Below are positions 1 through 5,483 of a DNA stretch of 5,483 bases, piece after piece. Made by a program: the position numbers and the translations under genes. The stretch is from positions 1-5,483 of the forward strand of contig JAILQA010000429.1 of NCBI GenBank assembly GCA_024699205.1, in the 5' to 3' direction. The stretch is from Treponema sp. GTDB lineage: Bacteria > Spirochaetota > Spirochaetia > Treponematales > Treponemataceae. The notes under the pieces were generated by a model. That model did not search any database. It was not told the DNA's origin and was given only the letters and a program-made list of their open reading frames with translations. How positions within the stretch are numbered: position 1 is the stretch's first letter; every line of letters begins with the position of its first letter.

Positions 1-1
1 T

Positions 2-250
2 GCTTTTGAACAAATCAATAATCAAATGAATAATCAAATGAATAATCAGTCTGATGATGAAGAAAATAATTCCTTAAGTATATTAAGTGAGAAAAAACTT
101 GCAGCCTGTAAAGAAATAACAGGGGCCTTTGAAAAAACTGACTTTATAAGATTTAGTCAGGAGCATGATTTTAAGGATGAGGAGAAGCTTTCCTTTATTC
201 AAAAGCTGATTGAAAATATTGAGATTCTGGAGGAAGAAGGAAATGCTTAG
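2..250 (+). CDS. C-terminal fragment of an unrecognised Bat-operon protein
   Basis: The frame is open from the first bases of the window and ends at TAG 248-250, so only the last 82 residues are visible; the true start lies upstream. I do not recognise a family. The visible part is hydrophilic and has no membrane segment: an Asn/Gln/Met repeat near residues 6-16, an acidic stretch (SDDEENN), then about 55 residues rich in Lys, Glu and Ile that look helical and end in an acidic EILEEEGNA tail. It overlaps the batA start by 8 bp, which implies translational coupling. In spirochaetal and Bacteroidetes bat operons a small, poorly conserved protein commonly sits between the DUF58 gene and batA; this fragment occupies that place, but equivalence is inferred from position only. 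Coding is well supported by the coupling and by the absence of stops. Confidence 0.7.
   Translation, partial: AFEQINNQMNNQMNNQSDDEENNSLSILSEKKLAACKEITGAFEKTDFIRFSQEHDFKDEEKLSFIQKLIENIEILEEEGNA
11..49 (+). repeat. 12-bp tandem repeat encoding Asn-Asn-Gln-Met
   Basis: The unit aataatcaaatg occurs at 17-28 and 29-40, followed by a partial copy at 41-49 (aataatcag). The bases caaatc at 11-16 look like the degenerate end of an earlier unit. The unit is a multiple of three, so copy-number change would lengthen or shorten the Asn/Gln-rich linker without a frameshift. Confidence 0.75.
229..233 (+). promoter_or_regulatory. Ribosome binding site deciding the batA start
   Basis: GGAGG lies 9 nt before ATG 243, inside the end of the upstream gene. 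The longer alternative start, TTG at 210, has no Shine-Dalgarno sequence in front of it and would add 11 charged residues ahead of the hydrophobic N-terminus. This favours ATG 243. Confidence 0.8.
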
Positions 251-1244
251 CTTTCAGAATCCGGCAGCTTTTTTGTTGTTTTTACTTATTCCTCTTTTGT
301 TTATCTTGAGAAAATTAAAGGTTTTTACAAAAATCACTTTTCCTGCTGTTCTTGCTGACTGGGAGGGAAGAGCCTTTAGATGGAAGGGAAGTGGGCGTAA
401 GTTTTTACGAATCCTTTCAAAGATTTTTTTGTGGGCCAGCTTTATCTTTGTTGTTGCAGCCCTGGCAGATCCTGTACGCTCAAAACAGGAAAAGGTTTAT
501 GCTTCGGTAGGAACAGATATTGTTTTTGTAGTAGATACAAGTCCTTCTATGGCGGCTAAGGATATAAACGGAAATACACGTCTGGAAGCGGCTAAAAATA
601 CTATAAAGCGGCTTTCTCAGGAGCATGAGGATTTTAGGTTTGGAATAGTTGTTTTGGGAAGTGAGGCTTCAATTCTTGTTCCACCGACAAATGATCATAA
701 TGTTTTTTATACCCGTATTGATGATATAAGCGTTGGTCTTTTAGGAAACGGTTCTGCAGTTGGAGATGGTTTGAGCACAGCGGTTTATCATCTTTCAAGT
801 TCAAGCTCACCTAAAAAATGTATTGTTTTACTTACGGACGGAGAAAATAATGCCGGTGTAATTCATCCAGAGACTGCGGCAACTTTGGCGGCTTCAAAGG
901 AAATTACAATTTATGTTGTAGGAATTGGTTCTAAAGGAACGGTTCCTATTGAGTATGTAGATCCGGTTACAAATAAACTTTATTCAGGCTATCTTGATTC
1001 TAATTTTAATTCAGCTCCTTTAAGAAAAATTGCTTCTATTTCAAGCGGACGATATTTTGAAGTTCAGACAGTTGAAGAATTAAAGGCTTCTTTATCAAGC
1101 GTGGCTAAATCAGAAAATACAAATGTTAGTTTTTCCTATAGAAGTGTGAATGAGCTTTTGTACGATAAGTTTTTGTTTATTGGTTTGCTTTTAATTATAG
1201 CGGCATGGATTATAAAGCGTATTCTATTGAATGAAATTATTTAG
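243..1244 (+). CDS. batA: BatA-type vWA-domain membrane protein
   Basis: A 333-residue inner-membrane protein with the usual BatA layout and length. Membrane helices lie at about residues 9-22 and 58-75; the basic loop between them fits a cytoplasmic position, which places the vWA domain (about 90-290) in the periplasm. A third helix at 310-326 is followed by a basic tail (KRILLNEII). The metal-ion-dependent adhesion site is intact: D98-T-S100-P-S102, then GSAVGDGL (171-175 region, Ser where Thr is typical), then LLTDGEN with D199. The domain therefore should bind a divalent cation and a protein partner. ATG 243 is chosen for its GGAGG site. It overlaps the upstream gene by 8 bp and is followed 9 bp later by the second vWA gene. 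Bat proteins are thought to work with a MoxR ATPase; the actual role is unknown. Family call is firm; the symbol rests on domain layout and order. Confidence 0.88.
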   Translation: MLSFQNPAAFLLFLLIPLLFILRKLKVFTKITFPAVLADWEGRAFRWKGSGRKFLRILSKIFLWASFIFVVAALADPVRSKQEKVYASVGTDIVFVVDTSPSMAAKDINGNTRLEAAKNTIKRLSQEHEDFRFGIVVLGSEASILVPPTNDHNVFYTRIDDISVGLLGNGSAVGDGLSTAVYHLSSSSSPKKCIVLLTDGENNAGVIHPETAATLAASKEITIYVVGIGSKGTVPIEYVDPVTNKLYSGYLDSNFNSAPLRKIASISSGRYFEVQTVEELKASLSSVAKSENTNVSFSYRSVNELLYDKFLFIGLLLIIAAWIIKRILLNEII

Positions 1245-1253
1245 GAGCAAAAA

Positions 1254-2894
1254 ATGAATATAAGTTGTGAACGTCCTTACGCCCTCTTTGCAATTTTAAT
1301 TATAATCCCCGTGCTTATACTTATTGCCATTCATAACAGAAAAGCAAATTATGCTTCTGGTTTTTCCAATACAAAGGGTTCAGCTTTTGTAAAACGACTT
1401 TTTAATATTCAAAAGATGATTTTTATCCGTAGTCTTTTTATTGCCCTTGCCTGGTGTATGCTGGTTCTGGCTTATGCAAAGATTTCCTGGGGAACTTATC
1501 TGATGCCTGTACAGAAAAACGGAACAGCGGTCAGCTTTGTATTTGATATTTCAAACAGTATGCTTGCAAAGGACGGACCAGAAAAAAATACGCGACTTAA
1601 GGCGGCTTCGATTTACGTACAGAAGCTGCTGGACAATATGGAAGGTATTCCTTGTTCAATTGTTCTTGCAAAGGGGGATGGTGTAGTTGCTATTCCGCTT
1701 ACAGAAGATAAACTTATGATAGAAGGCTTACTTGAAGTTCTTTCTCCTTCGCTGATGACAGTTCCCGGCTCAAGTATTGGAAAAGGCATACTAAAAGCAA
1801 AGGAAACTTTTCCGTCCAATTACGGGGCTGCCGGAAGAATCTGGGTTTTAACGGATGGAGAAGAAACAGACGGAACTTTAAAAAACGCTCTGAGTGAATG
1901 TGTAAAAGTTGGTATTCCTGTTTCTATTGTTGGTTTTGGTTCGGAAAAAGAGACTGAAGTTCTTGCAGGAGATGGCAAAACACTTGTAAAGACTTTTCTT
2001 CATTCAGAAAAAATTAATAAGACAATAGAAGATTTGCAAAAATCCATGCGTTATTATAAAAGCCGTCTTCCCGTAACTTTTATTAATTCAAATGAAAGCG
2101 GTTCTGCTATAAAGCTTTTGAATCAGATAAAGAATGATGGAAATCAGATTATAAGTTATGAAGCAAAGCCTGTTCCACGCTATAAATTATTTTTGCTTCT
2201 GGCGGTTTTGTTTTTTGCCTTCAGTTATATTTTTACGGAGTTTGATTTTTTAAGATTATTCAGAGAATCTAAAAGTATGCTTTCGGTTTGTGTTTTTGCA
2301 ATGCTTTTGGGCAGTGGTGGTCTCTTTTCTGGGTGCAGTTCAAAATCAATGCAGGTTTTGAAGGGTTCCTATGCTGCAAAACAACATCAGTATCCAAAGG
2401 CAGTTGCTGCTTTTTATAAGGTCTTTCAGCAGGAAGCAAAAAATCAGGATTCTGAAGCTTTAGAATATATTGTTTACGACTTAGGAACCGCTTATTCTCT
2501 TCTTGGTGAAAATGAAGCGGCAAGGGAAAAGTTTTCTCTGATTGAAAAAGCAGCAAAGGAAGAATCACCTAAAAATGTTATTTATGCGACTTACTATAAT
2601 CAGGGAGTAATTGCCCATAAGGAAGGCCGCTATGAAGAGGCTCTTGATTATTTTAAGAAGGCACTTGAGACAGATTCTTCTAAAATAAATGCTAAGATAA
2701 ATATGGAGCTTTCTATACGACTTGTGGAAGAGGAAGTAAAACACAAGGAAAGTAAGACAATTCCGGCGTCGGAAGATAAGACTTCGGTTTCTGATATGGA
2801 AAAATCACTTTTTGAACGCATAAAGGAGAATGATAAAAAGCAATGGAAAAACAGCGAATCAAATCAGACTCAAAATCTTGCCGAAGATTATTAA
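1254..2894 (+). CDS. batB: BatB-BatC fusion: vWA domain plus lipoprotein-like TPR module
   Basis: A 546-residue protein; a lone BatB usually stops near residue 330. Helices at about 9-26 and 55-75 flank a basic loop, followed by a periplasmic vWA domain (about 90-300) with MIDAS residues D98-I-S100-N-S102, PGSSIGKG (171-178) and TDGEE (D201). A third helix at 311-327 ends the BatB part. At 342-360 comes a second hydrophobic stretch ending LFSGC (Cys361), followed by SSKS, like a lipoprotein signal. Residues about 365-475 form roughly three TPRs; the clearest is at 442-475 (YYNQGVIAHKEGRYEEALDYF). The tail contains LFERIKENDKKQW (519-531), resembling the conserved end of BatC. AGGAG at 1243-1247 gives a good site for ATG 1254. 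The reading frame is unbroken across the junction, so the fusion is read directly from the sequence. TPRs presumably dock other Bat proteins in the periplasm. Confidence 0.87.
   Translation: MNISCERPYALFAILIIIPVLILIAIHNRKANYASGFSNTKGSAFVKRLFNIQKMIFIRSLFIALAWCMLVLAYAKISWGTYLMPVQKNGTAVSFVFDISNSMLAKDGPEKNTRLKAASIYVQKLLDNMEGIPCSIVLAKGDGVVAIPLTEDKLMIEGLLEVLSPSLMTVPGSSIGKGILKAKETFPSNYGAAGRIWVLTDGEETDGTLKNALSECVKVGIPVSIVGFGSEKETEVLAGDGKTLVKTFLHSEKINKTIEDLQKSMRYYKSRLPVTFINSNESGSAIKLLNQIKNDGNQIISYEAKPVPRYKLFLLLAVLFFAFSYIFTEFDFLRLFRESKSMLSVCVFAMLLGSGGLFSGCSSKSMQVLKGSYAAKQHQYPKAVAAFYKVFQQEAKNQDSEALEYIVYDLGTAYSLLGENEAAREKFSLIEKAAKEESPKNVIYATYYNQGVIAHKEGRYEEALDYFKKALETDSSKINAKINMELSIRLVEEEVKHKESKTIPASEDKTSVSDMEKSLFERIKENDKKQWKNSESNQTQNLAEDY
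2277..2336 (+). other. Internal lipoprotein-like signal at the BatB/BatC junction
   Basis: Codons 342-361 of the fusion start at an in-frame ATG (2277) and encode a signal-like segment: a charged lead-in (RESKS, just upstream), a hydrophobic core, then L-F-S-G-C with Cys361 at 2334-2336 and a Ser-rich start to the mature part. Phe at -3 departs from the strict lipobox but spirochaetal lipoboxes are known to be relaxed there. No good Shine-Dalgarno sequence precedes ATG 2277, so independent initiation looks weak; the segment may instead act as a fourth membrane helix or as an internal signal peptidase II site. Confidence 0.55.
2823..2828 (+). promoter_or_regulatory. Distant ribosome binding site for batD
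   Basis: AAGGAG ends 14 nt before ATG 2843, longer than usual spacing. A frame stop (TAA 2834-2836) lies just upstream of ATG 2843, so no earlier start is possible without losing the frame, and no later one retains the signal peptide. The site lies inside the batB-batC coding region, so batD translation probably depends partly on ribosomes already reading the upstream gene. Confidence 0.5.
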
Positions 2895-4264
2895 TTCTTT
2901 TACTCTTGCCTTTTGCAATTCTTCCGGCAAAGCTTTCTGCACAGAAAATTAATTCTTCGTTTTTTAAAAACTTGAGAATTGAACCTTCTCCAGATCAGGA
3001 ATTGTTTACCAATAGCAGCCTTAAGTTTGAAGTTATAATTCCTGGAATAAAACCTGGACAGATTGAAGCAGCTGTTCCTTCTGAAGATGAAAACATTTCT
3101 TTCAGAACCTTGCGCCGTCTGGAAGATTTTACGACTGGCGGTACAAAAATTGAATTGTGGATGACTTTTTCTAAAGACGGAACTTATAAATTAAATCCTC
3201 TTCAGGTAAAGGTTAAGAATAATTCTTATAACATAAAGTTTGCAGATTTTGTAATTCGCAAAAATCCCCAGGAGCTTGTACCTGTGGTTTTTGTAAGGCT
3301 TAATGGGACTTATGTTAATTCAGAAGCATATTCTGCTGGTGCGCAAAAGGGACAGCCTCTTATTTCTGTAAAGGCAGGGCAGAAAATTGATTTTAGAATC
3401 TATATTAAGTATGCTGTCCAGCTAGTTCAATATGACTGGGAAATCCCTAAAAACTCAATTTTTACAGAATATAAAAAATACGAAATCACAGAATTAAAAT
3501 ACCGCGACAGGGTTTATTCTGAAGACCTTGTTCCAATTGCTGATTTTGAATGGATTCCTCTGGTAGAGGGAAAACTGGAGCTTCCTGAGTTTTCTTTGAG
3601 TGCAATTGGCTATAACGGCCGCAGAACGGATTTGTCTATGCCAAAAGCATATATTCAGGTAAATGCAGGAGCTTCTTCGGCAGATAGTTTTGCTGGTGCT
3701 ACTGGAAGCAATCCAAGTCAAGAGCGTCTCTTTGCTTCTGCCTTTGAAGTTAATAGGGATGAAGAGGAAGCAGAGAATGCAAAGGTTGTTACGGAAGAGG
3801 TTTGCAGGCAGCTTGCAGAATTAAGAGCCAGAGAAAGGATATTATTCACAATAAAGACGATTAGGCAGAGGGAAGCGCTGGAAAGGGAGTATAATATTCC
3901 TGTAAGCAGAAAGGAGTTTCCTGCTGCGATTCTAATTATTTCAATCTTTTTTGTACTTCTGCTTATTATTCTTCTTTTGATTTTTATTAGAAAAAGAAAA
4001 GTTGGGCTGGCAATTTGTCATGGAGTTACTCTTATCTGTTTTCTTGTAATAATGATAGTTTCTTCGGTAAAAGTTCATTCCAGATTTGCAATCAGTCTTG
4101 GCTGTACACTTTATACAATCCCGGAAGAAAATGTACAGACTAAATCTCAGCTGCCGGCAGGGAACAGAGTTCAAATTAGAGATGAAGCAGCAGACTGGTA
4201 TTATGTTGAGCTTGGTGAAAGTGTCGGCTGGTGTAGAAAAAATGAGGTTTTGATTATAAAATAA
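2843..4264 (+). CDS. batD: BatD-type exported protein with BatE-like C-terminal SH3b domain
   Basis: A 473-residue protein with an N-terminal signal peptide: basic n-region (residues 4-15, ending CRR), hydrophobic core 16-28 and probable cleavage after AKLSA (Ala33). Residues about 34-275 have beta-sandwich character and fit the BatD family: a first region with KDGTYKLNPLQVKV (111-124), then a second domain with KAGQKIDFRIYIKY (177-190) and FEWIPLVEGKLELPEF (235-250), the pattern typical of these proteins. A low-complexity Ala/Ser/Gly linker (275-290) leads to a charged, probably helical stretch (303-350), two membrane helices (about 360-382 and 387-409, split by RKRK) and a small SH3b-like domain (415-473; AGNRVQIRDEAADWYYVEL, then VGWCRKNEV). 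BatD proteins are usually longer and lack this ending, which resembles BatE. The start overlaps the batB-batC gene by 52 bp. The BatD call is good; the SH3b assignment is by eye. Confidence 0.82.
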   Translation: MEKQRIKSDSKSCRRLLILLLLPFAILPAKLSAQKINSSFFKNLRIEPSPDQELFTNSSLKFEVIIPGIKPGQIEAAVPSEDENISFRTLRRLEDFTTGGTKIELWMTFSKDGTYKLNPLQVKVKNNSYNIKFADFVIRKNPQELVPVVFVRLNGTYVNSEAYSAGAQKGQPLISVKAGQKIDFRIYIKYAVQLVQYDWEIPKNSIFTEYKKYEITELKYRDRVYSEDLVPIADFEWIPLVEGKLELPEFSLSAIGYNGRRTDLSMPKAYIQVNAGASSADSFAGATGSNPSQERLFASAFEVNRDEEEAENAKVVTEEVCRQLAELRARERILFTIKTIRQREALEREYNIPVSRKEFPAAILIISIFFVLLLIILLLIFIRKRKVGLAICHGVTLICFLVIMIVSSVKVHSRFAISLGCTLYTIPEENVQTKSQLPAGNRVQIRDEAADWYYVELGESVGWCRKNEVLIIK

Positions 4265-4288
4265 TCCGATTTCTTAAATTATTTTTGC

Positions 4289-4293
4289 AGGGG
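4289..4293 (+). promoter_or_regulatory. Ribosome binding site of the Smr gene
   Basis: AGGGG lies 7 nt before ATG 4301 within the 36-bp gap after batD. A second in-frame ATG at 4307 would have a 13-nt spacing, so 4301 is preferred. The gap holds no hairpin that I can see, which supports read-through from the bat genes. Confidence 0.55.
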
Positions 4294-4300
4294 TGTTTGT

Positions 4301-4864
4301 ATGGATATGAACGATATTCTGGCTCAGTGGGATAAGATGCAAACTGATCAGATAAAAAAACAAAAGGAAAGCGGGAAGAATACGGTTTCTCATAAAAAAG
4401 CAAATGCTCCAACTCCTGAAGAAAAAGCCAGGGCTGCAGAAAAAGATTTTGAAGCCAAATTAAAGGCAGAAAACTCAAAAGAAATCAATCCTATGGAAAT
4501 GTGGCTAAGACGCTATGGCACTGTAGATAAAGATAAAATCGCAGAAGAGGCTGAATATACCAACCGCGAAAAGGATAGAAGTTATCTTATCAATATGAAG
4601 CCTGAAGCCAGACTTGATTTGCATGGACTTCATCAGGATGAGGCTTATGAAAGGCTGGATAATTTTATTGCAGATTGTAAACGTCGTGGAATAAAAAAGG
4701 TGATGATAATTCACGGAAAGGGAAATCATACTACAGGAACAGATCCTGTTTTGGGAGAACTGGTTCGTCATTTTATTGAAAGGGATAAACGCTGTGGAAT
4801 GTCTGGGCATCCTAAAACTCGTGCAGAGGGTGGAAACGGAGCAACTTGGGTAATTTTGAAATAA
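4301..4864 (+). CDS. Standalone Smr-domain protein, probable endonuclease
   Basis: A 187-residue soluble protein. The C-terminal half (about 103-187) is a complete Smr domain with its three hallmark motifs: LDLHGL (105-110), IHGKG (137-141) and GGNGATWVIL (177-186). The N-terminal half is charged: a Lys/Glu-rich, coiled-coil-like stretch (10-60), then NPMEMWLRRYGTVDKD (63-78), a Trp-containing segment of the type found ahead of Smr in many bacterial proteins. Size and layout match the short Smr proteins such as E. coli SmrB (about 183 residues), which cleaves mRNA at collided ribosomes; other Smr proteins nick DNA. Which substrate applies here cannot be read from the sequence, so no symbol is given. 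It lies 36 bp after batD without a visible terminator and is probably the last gene of the transcript, though a functional link to the Bat proteins is not shown. Confidence 0.85.
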   Translation: MDMNDILAQWDKMQTDQIKKQKESGKNTVSHKKANAPTPEEKARAAEKDFEAKLKAENSKEINPMEMWLRRYGTVDKDKIAEEAEYTNREKDRSYLINMKPEARLDLHGLHQDEAYERLDNFIADCKRRGIKKVMIIHGKGNHTTGTDPVLGELVRHFIERDKRCGMSGHPKTRAEGGNGATWVILK

Positions 4865-4882
4865 TAAATGCTAAAATCGGAA

Positions 4883-4918
4883 AAGAAAAAAAAATCTAAT
4901 TCTACGGATTTTTTTCTT
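4883..4918 (+). terminator. AT-rich hairpin, possible terminator after the Smr gene
   Basis: AAAAAAATC (4888-4896) pairs with GATTTTTTT (4907-4915) around a 10-nt loop (4897-4906); AAG at 4883-4885 can extend the stem with CTT 4916-4918 if two As bulge out. The stem has almost no GC, and its T-run is part of the stem rather than after it, so it is a weak candidate. Its position, 18 bp after the Smr stop and before an independent-looking gene, is right for a terminator, and the A-run/T-run symmetry could serve either strand. Confidence 0.4.
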
Positions 4919-4954
4919 GTAACAATCTGAAAAAATAATTATTTTAAAGGATAT

Positions 4955-5483
4955 ATGAGCGATTTTTACGAAGATTTAGGGGTTGAAAAAACGGCGAGTG
5001 CCGAACAGATAAAAAAGGCATACAGAACTCTTGCATTTAAGTATCATCCAGATAGAAATCCAGGGGATAAGGTTGCAGAAGAAAAGTTTAAAAAAATTAA
5101 TGCTGCTTATGAAGTTCTTGGTGATGAAGCTAAACGTCGTAATTATGATTTAATGGGACAGAGCGCTTATAATAATTATTCTCAAAATGCAGAAAATCCA
5201 TACCAGAATACTTATTCAAATTACAATCCATTTGGTGAAGGGGAGACCTTCTGGGAGTGGTTTAATTCACAGCAGAATAGAGCTGGACAATCTCAGGACA
5301 ATCGTTCGCAGAGGGAATATCGCCATTGGGAATATTCTTCGGACAATTCTGACTATTCCGATTATTCGAATTATTCATATTCCGGCTGGTTCAGCAGATT
5401 TTTCATGAAGGTTTTGCAGATTCTCTTAGGTATATTATCATTTAGGGTTTTGGTATATTTTATTCCTTTTGGACCTCTTATCA
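4955..5483 (+). CDS. J-domain co-chaperone, C-terminus outside window
   Basis: The first 176 residues are visible; the frame is still open at the window edge. Residues 3-67 form a full J domain: [20 protein letters not shown] at the start, the HPD motif at 31-33 that stimulates DnaK ATPase, and [17 protein letters not shown] (45-61). After the J domain there is no Gly/Phe region or zinc-finger CxxCxGxG motif in the visible part. Instead a linker (about 68-145) rich in Asn, Gln, Tyr and Ser follows, then a hydrophobic segment (about 148-176) that looks like a membrane helix. This is therefore a type III, probably membrane-anchored J protein rather than canonical DnaJ, so the symbol dnaJ is withheld. 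AAAGG (4946-4950) lies only 4 nt before ATG 4955, a close site. The 90-bp gap and hairpin upstream suggest a separate transcription unit, but I found no convincing promoter. Confidence 0.85.
   Translation, partial: MSDFYEDLGVEKTASAEQIKKAYRTLAFKYHPDRNPGDKVAEEKFKKINAAYEVLGDEAKRRNYDLMGQSAYNNYSQNAENPYQNTYSNYNPFGEGETFWEWFNSQQNRAGQSQDNRSQREYRHWEYSSDNSDYSDYSNYSYSGWFSRFFMKVLQILLGILSFRVLVYFIPFGPLI

Noticed and set aside
210..242. Longer batA start at TTG 210
   Set aside because: No ribosome binding site precedes it; ATG 243 has GGAGG at 9 nt and gives the N-terminal pattern typical of BatA.
1613..1819. Minus-strand 68-codon frame inside the batB-batC gene
   Set aside because: It is the antisense shadow of the well-supported vWA domain, with no recognisable product.
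2269..2568. Minus-strand 99-codon frame over the BatC-like part
   Set aside because: Antisense to the lipobox and TPR coding region; its translation resembles no protein and no ribosome site supports it.
2277..2894. Separate batC gene starting at ATG 2277
   Set aside because: The frame is continuous with batB and no good ribosome site precedes 2277, so one fused gene is the simpler reading; independent initiation is not excluded.
3494..4478. Three minus-strand frames (3494-3721, 3941-4174, 4254-4478) opposite batD and the Smr gene
   Set aside because: All oppose clear coding sequence; translations are low-complexity antisense of membrane and charged segments.
4505..4810. Minus-strand 101-codon frame opposite the Smr domain
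   Set aside because: It lies antisense to all but the last of the conserved Smr motifs, which explain the sequence fully.
4917..4945. Promoter-like TTGTAA and TATTTT with 17-bp spacing before the J-domain gene
   Set aside because: Transcription would start about 3 nt before the ATG and exclude the AAAGG ribosome site; in such AT-rich DNA the match is probably chance.
5187..5408. Plus-strand 73-codon frame in the J-protein linker
   Set aside because: It is a shifted frame of the J-domain gene, whose own frame stays open and carries the HPD motif.

Overview
The window looks like a piece of a low-GC spirochaete chromosome, most likely a host-associated Treponema. The sequence is visibly AT-rich, uses the standard code, and its gene order resembles the spirochaetal/Bacteroidetes 'Bat' (Bacteroides aerotolerance) cluster. 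The genus is inferred from gene content and the relaxed lipobox; no marker gene is present. All genes lie on the plus strand and no mobile element, RNA gene or CRISPR array is seen.

Region by region: (1) 2-250 is the C-terminal end of an unrecognised gene that overlaps the next by 8 bp. (2) 243-1244 is a BatA-type membrane protein with one von Willebrand A (vWA) domain. (3) 1254-2894 is a second, BatB-type vWA protein fused to a C-terminal TPR module of BatC type; a lipoprotein-like signal sits exactly at the junction. (4) 2843-4264 is a BatD-type exported protein that ends in two membrane helices and a small SH3b-like domain, the arrangement usually seen at the end of BatE. (5) 4301-4864 is a standalone Smr-domain protein. 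(6) A 90-bp gap with an AT-rich hairpin separates this run from (7) 4955-5483, the start of a J-domain protein that runs off the window.

Genes 1 to 4 overlap or lie within 9 bp of each other and are almost certainly one operon; the Smr gene, 36 bp on, is probably its last member. In better-studied genomes this operon begins with a MoxR AAA+ ATPase and a DUF58 protein, which would lie upstream of this window. The likely product is a membrane-anchored complex on the periplasmic face of the inner membrane: two metal-binding vWA domains, periplasmic TPRs as a docking surface, and the BatD ectodomain. Its biochemical role is unknown; the original aerotolerance assignment has not held up generally. 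The Smr and J-domain proteins point to ribosome/nucleic acid processing and chaperone roles and need not be related to Bat.

I do not see a wholly new system. The most unusual points are the compaction of five Bat functions into three polypeptides and the possible signal peptidase II site inside the BatB-BatC fusion.
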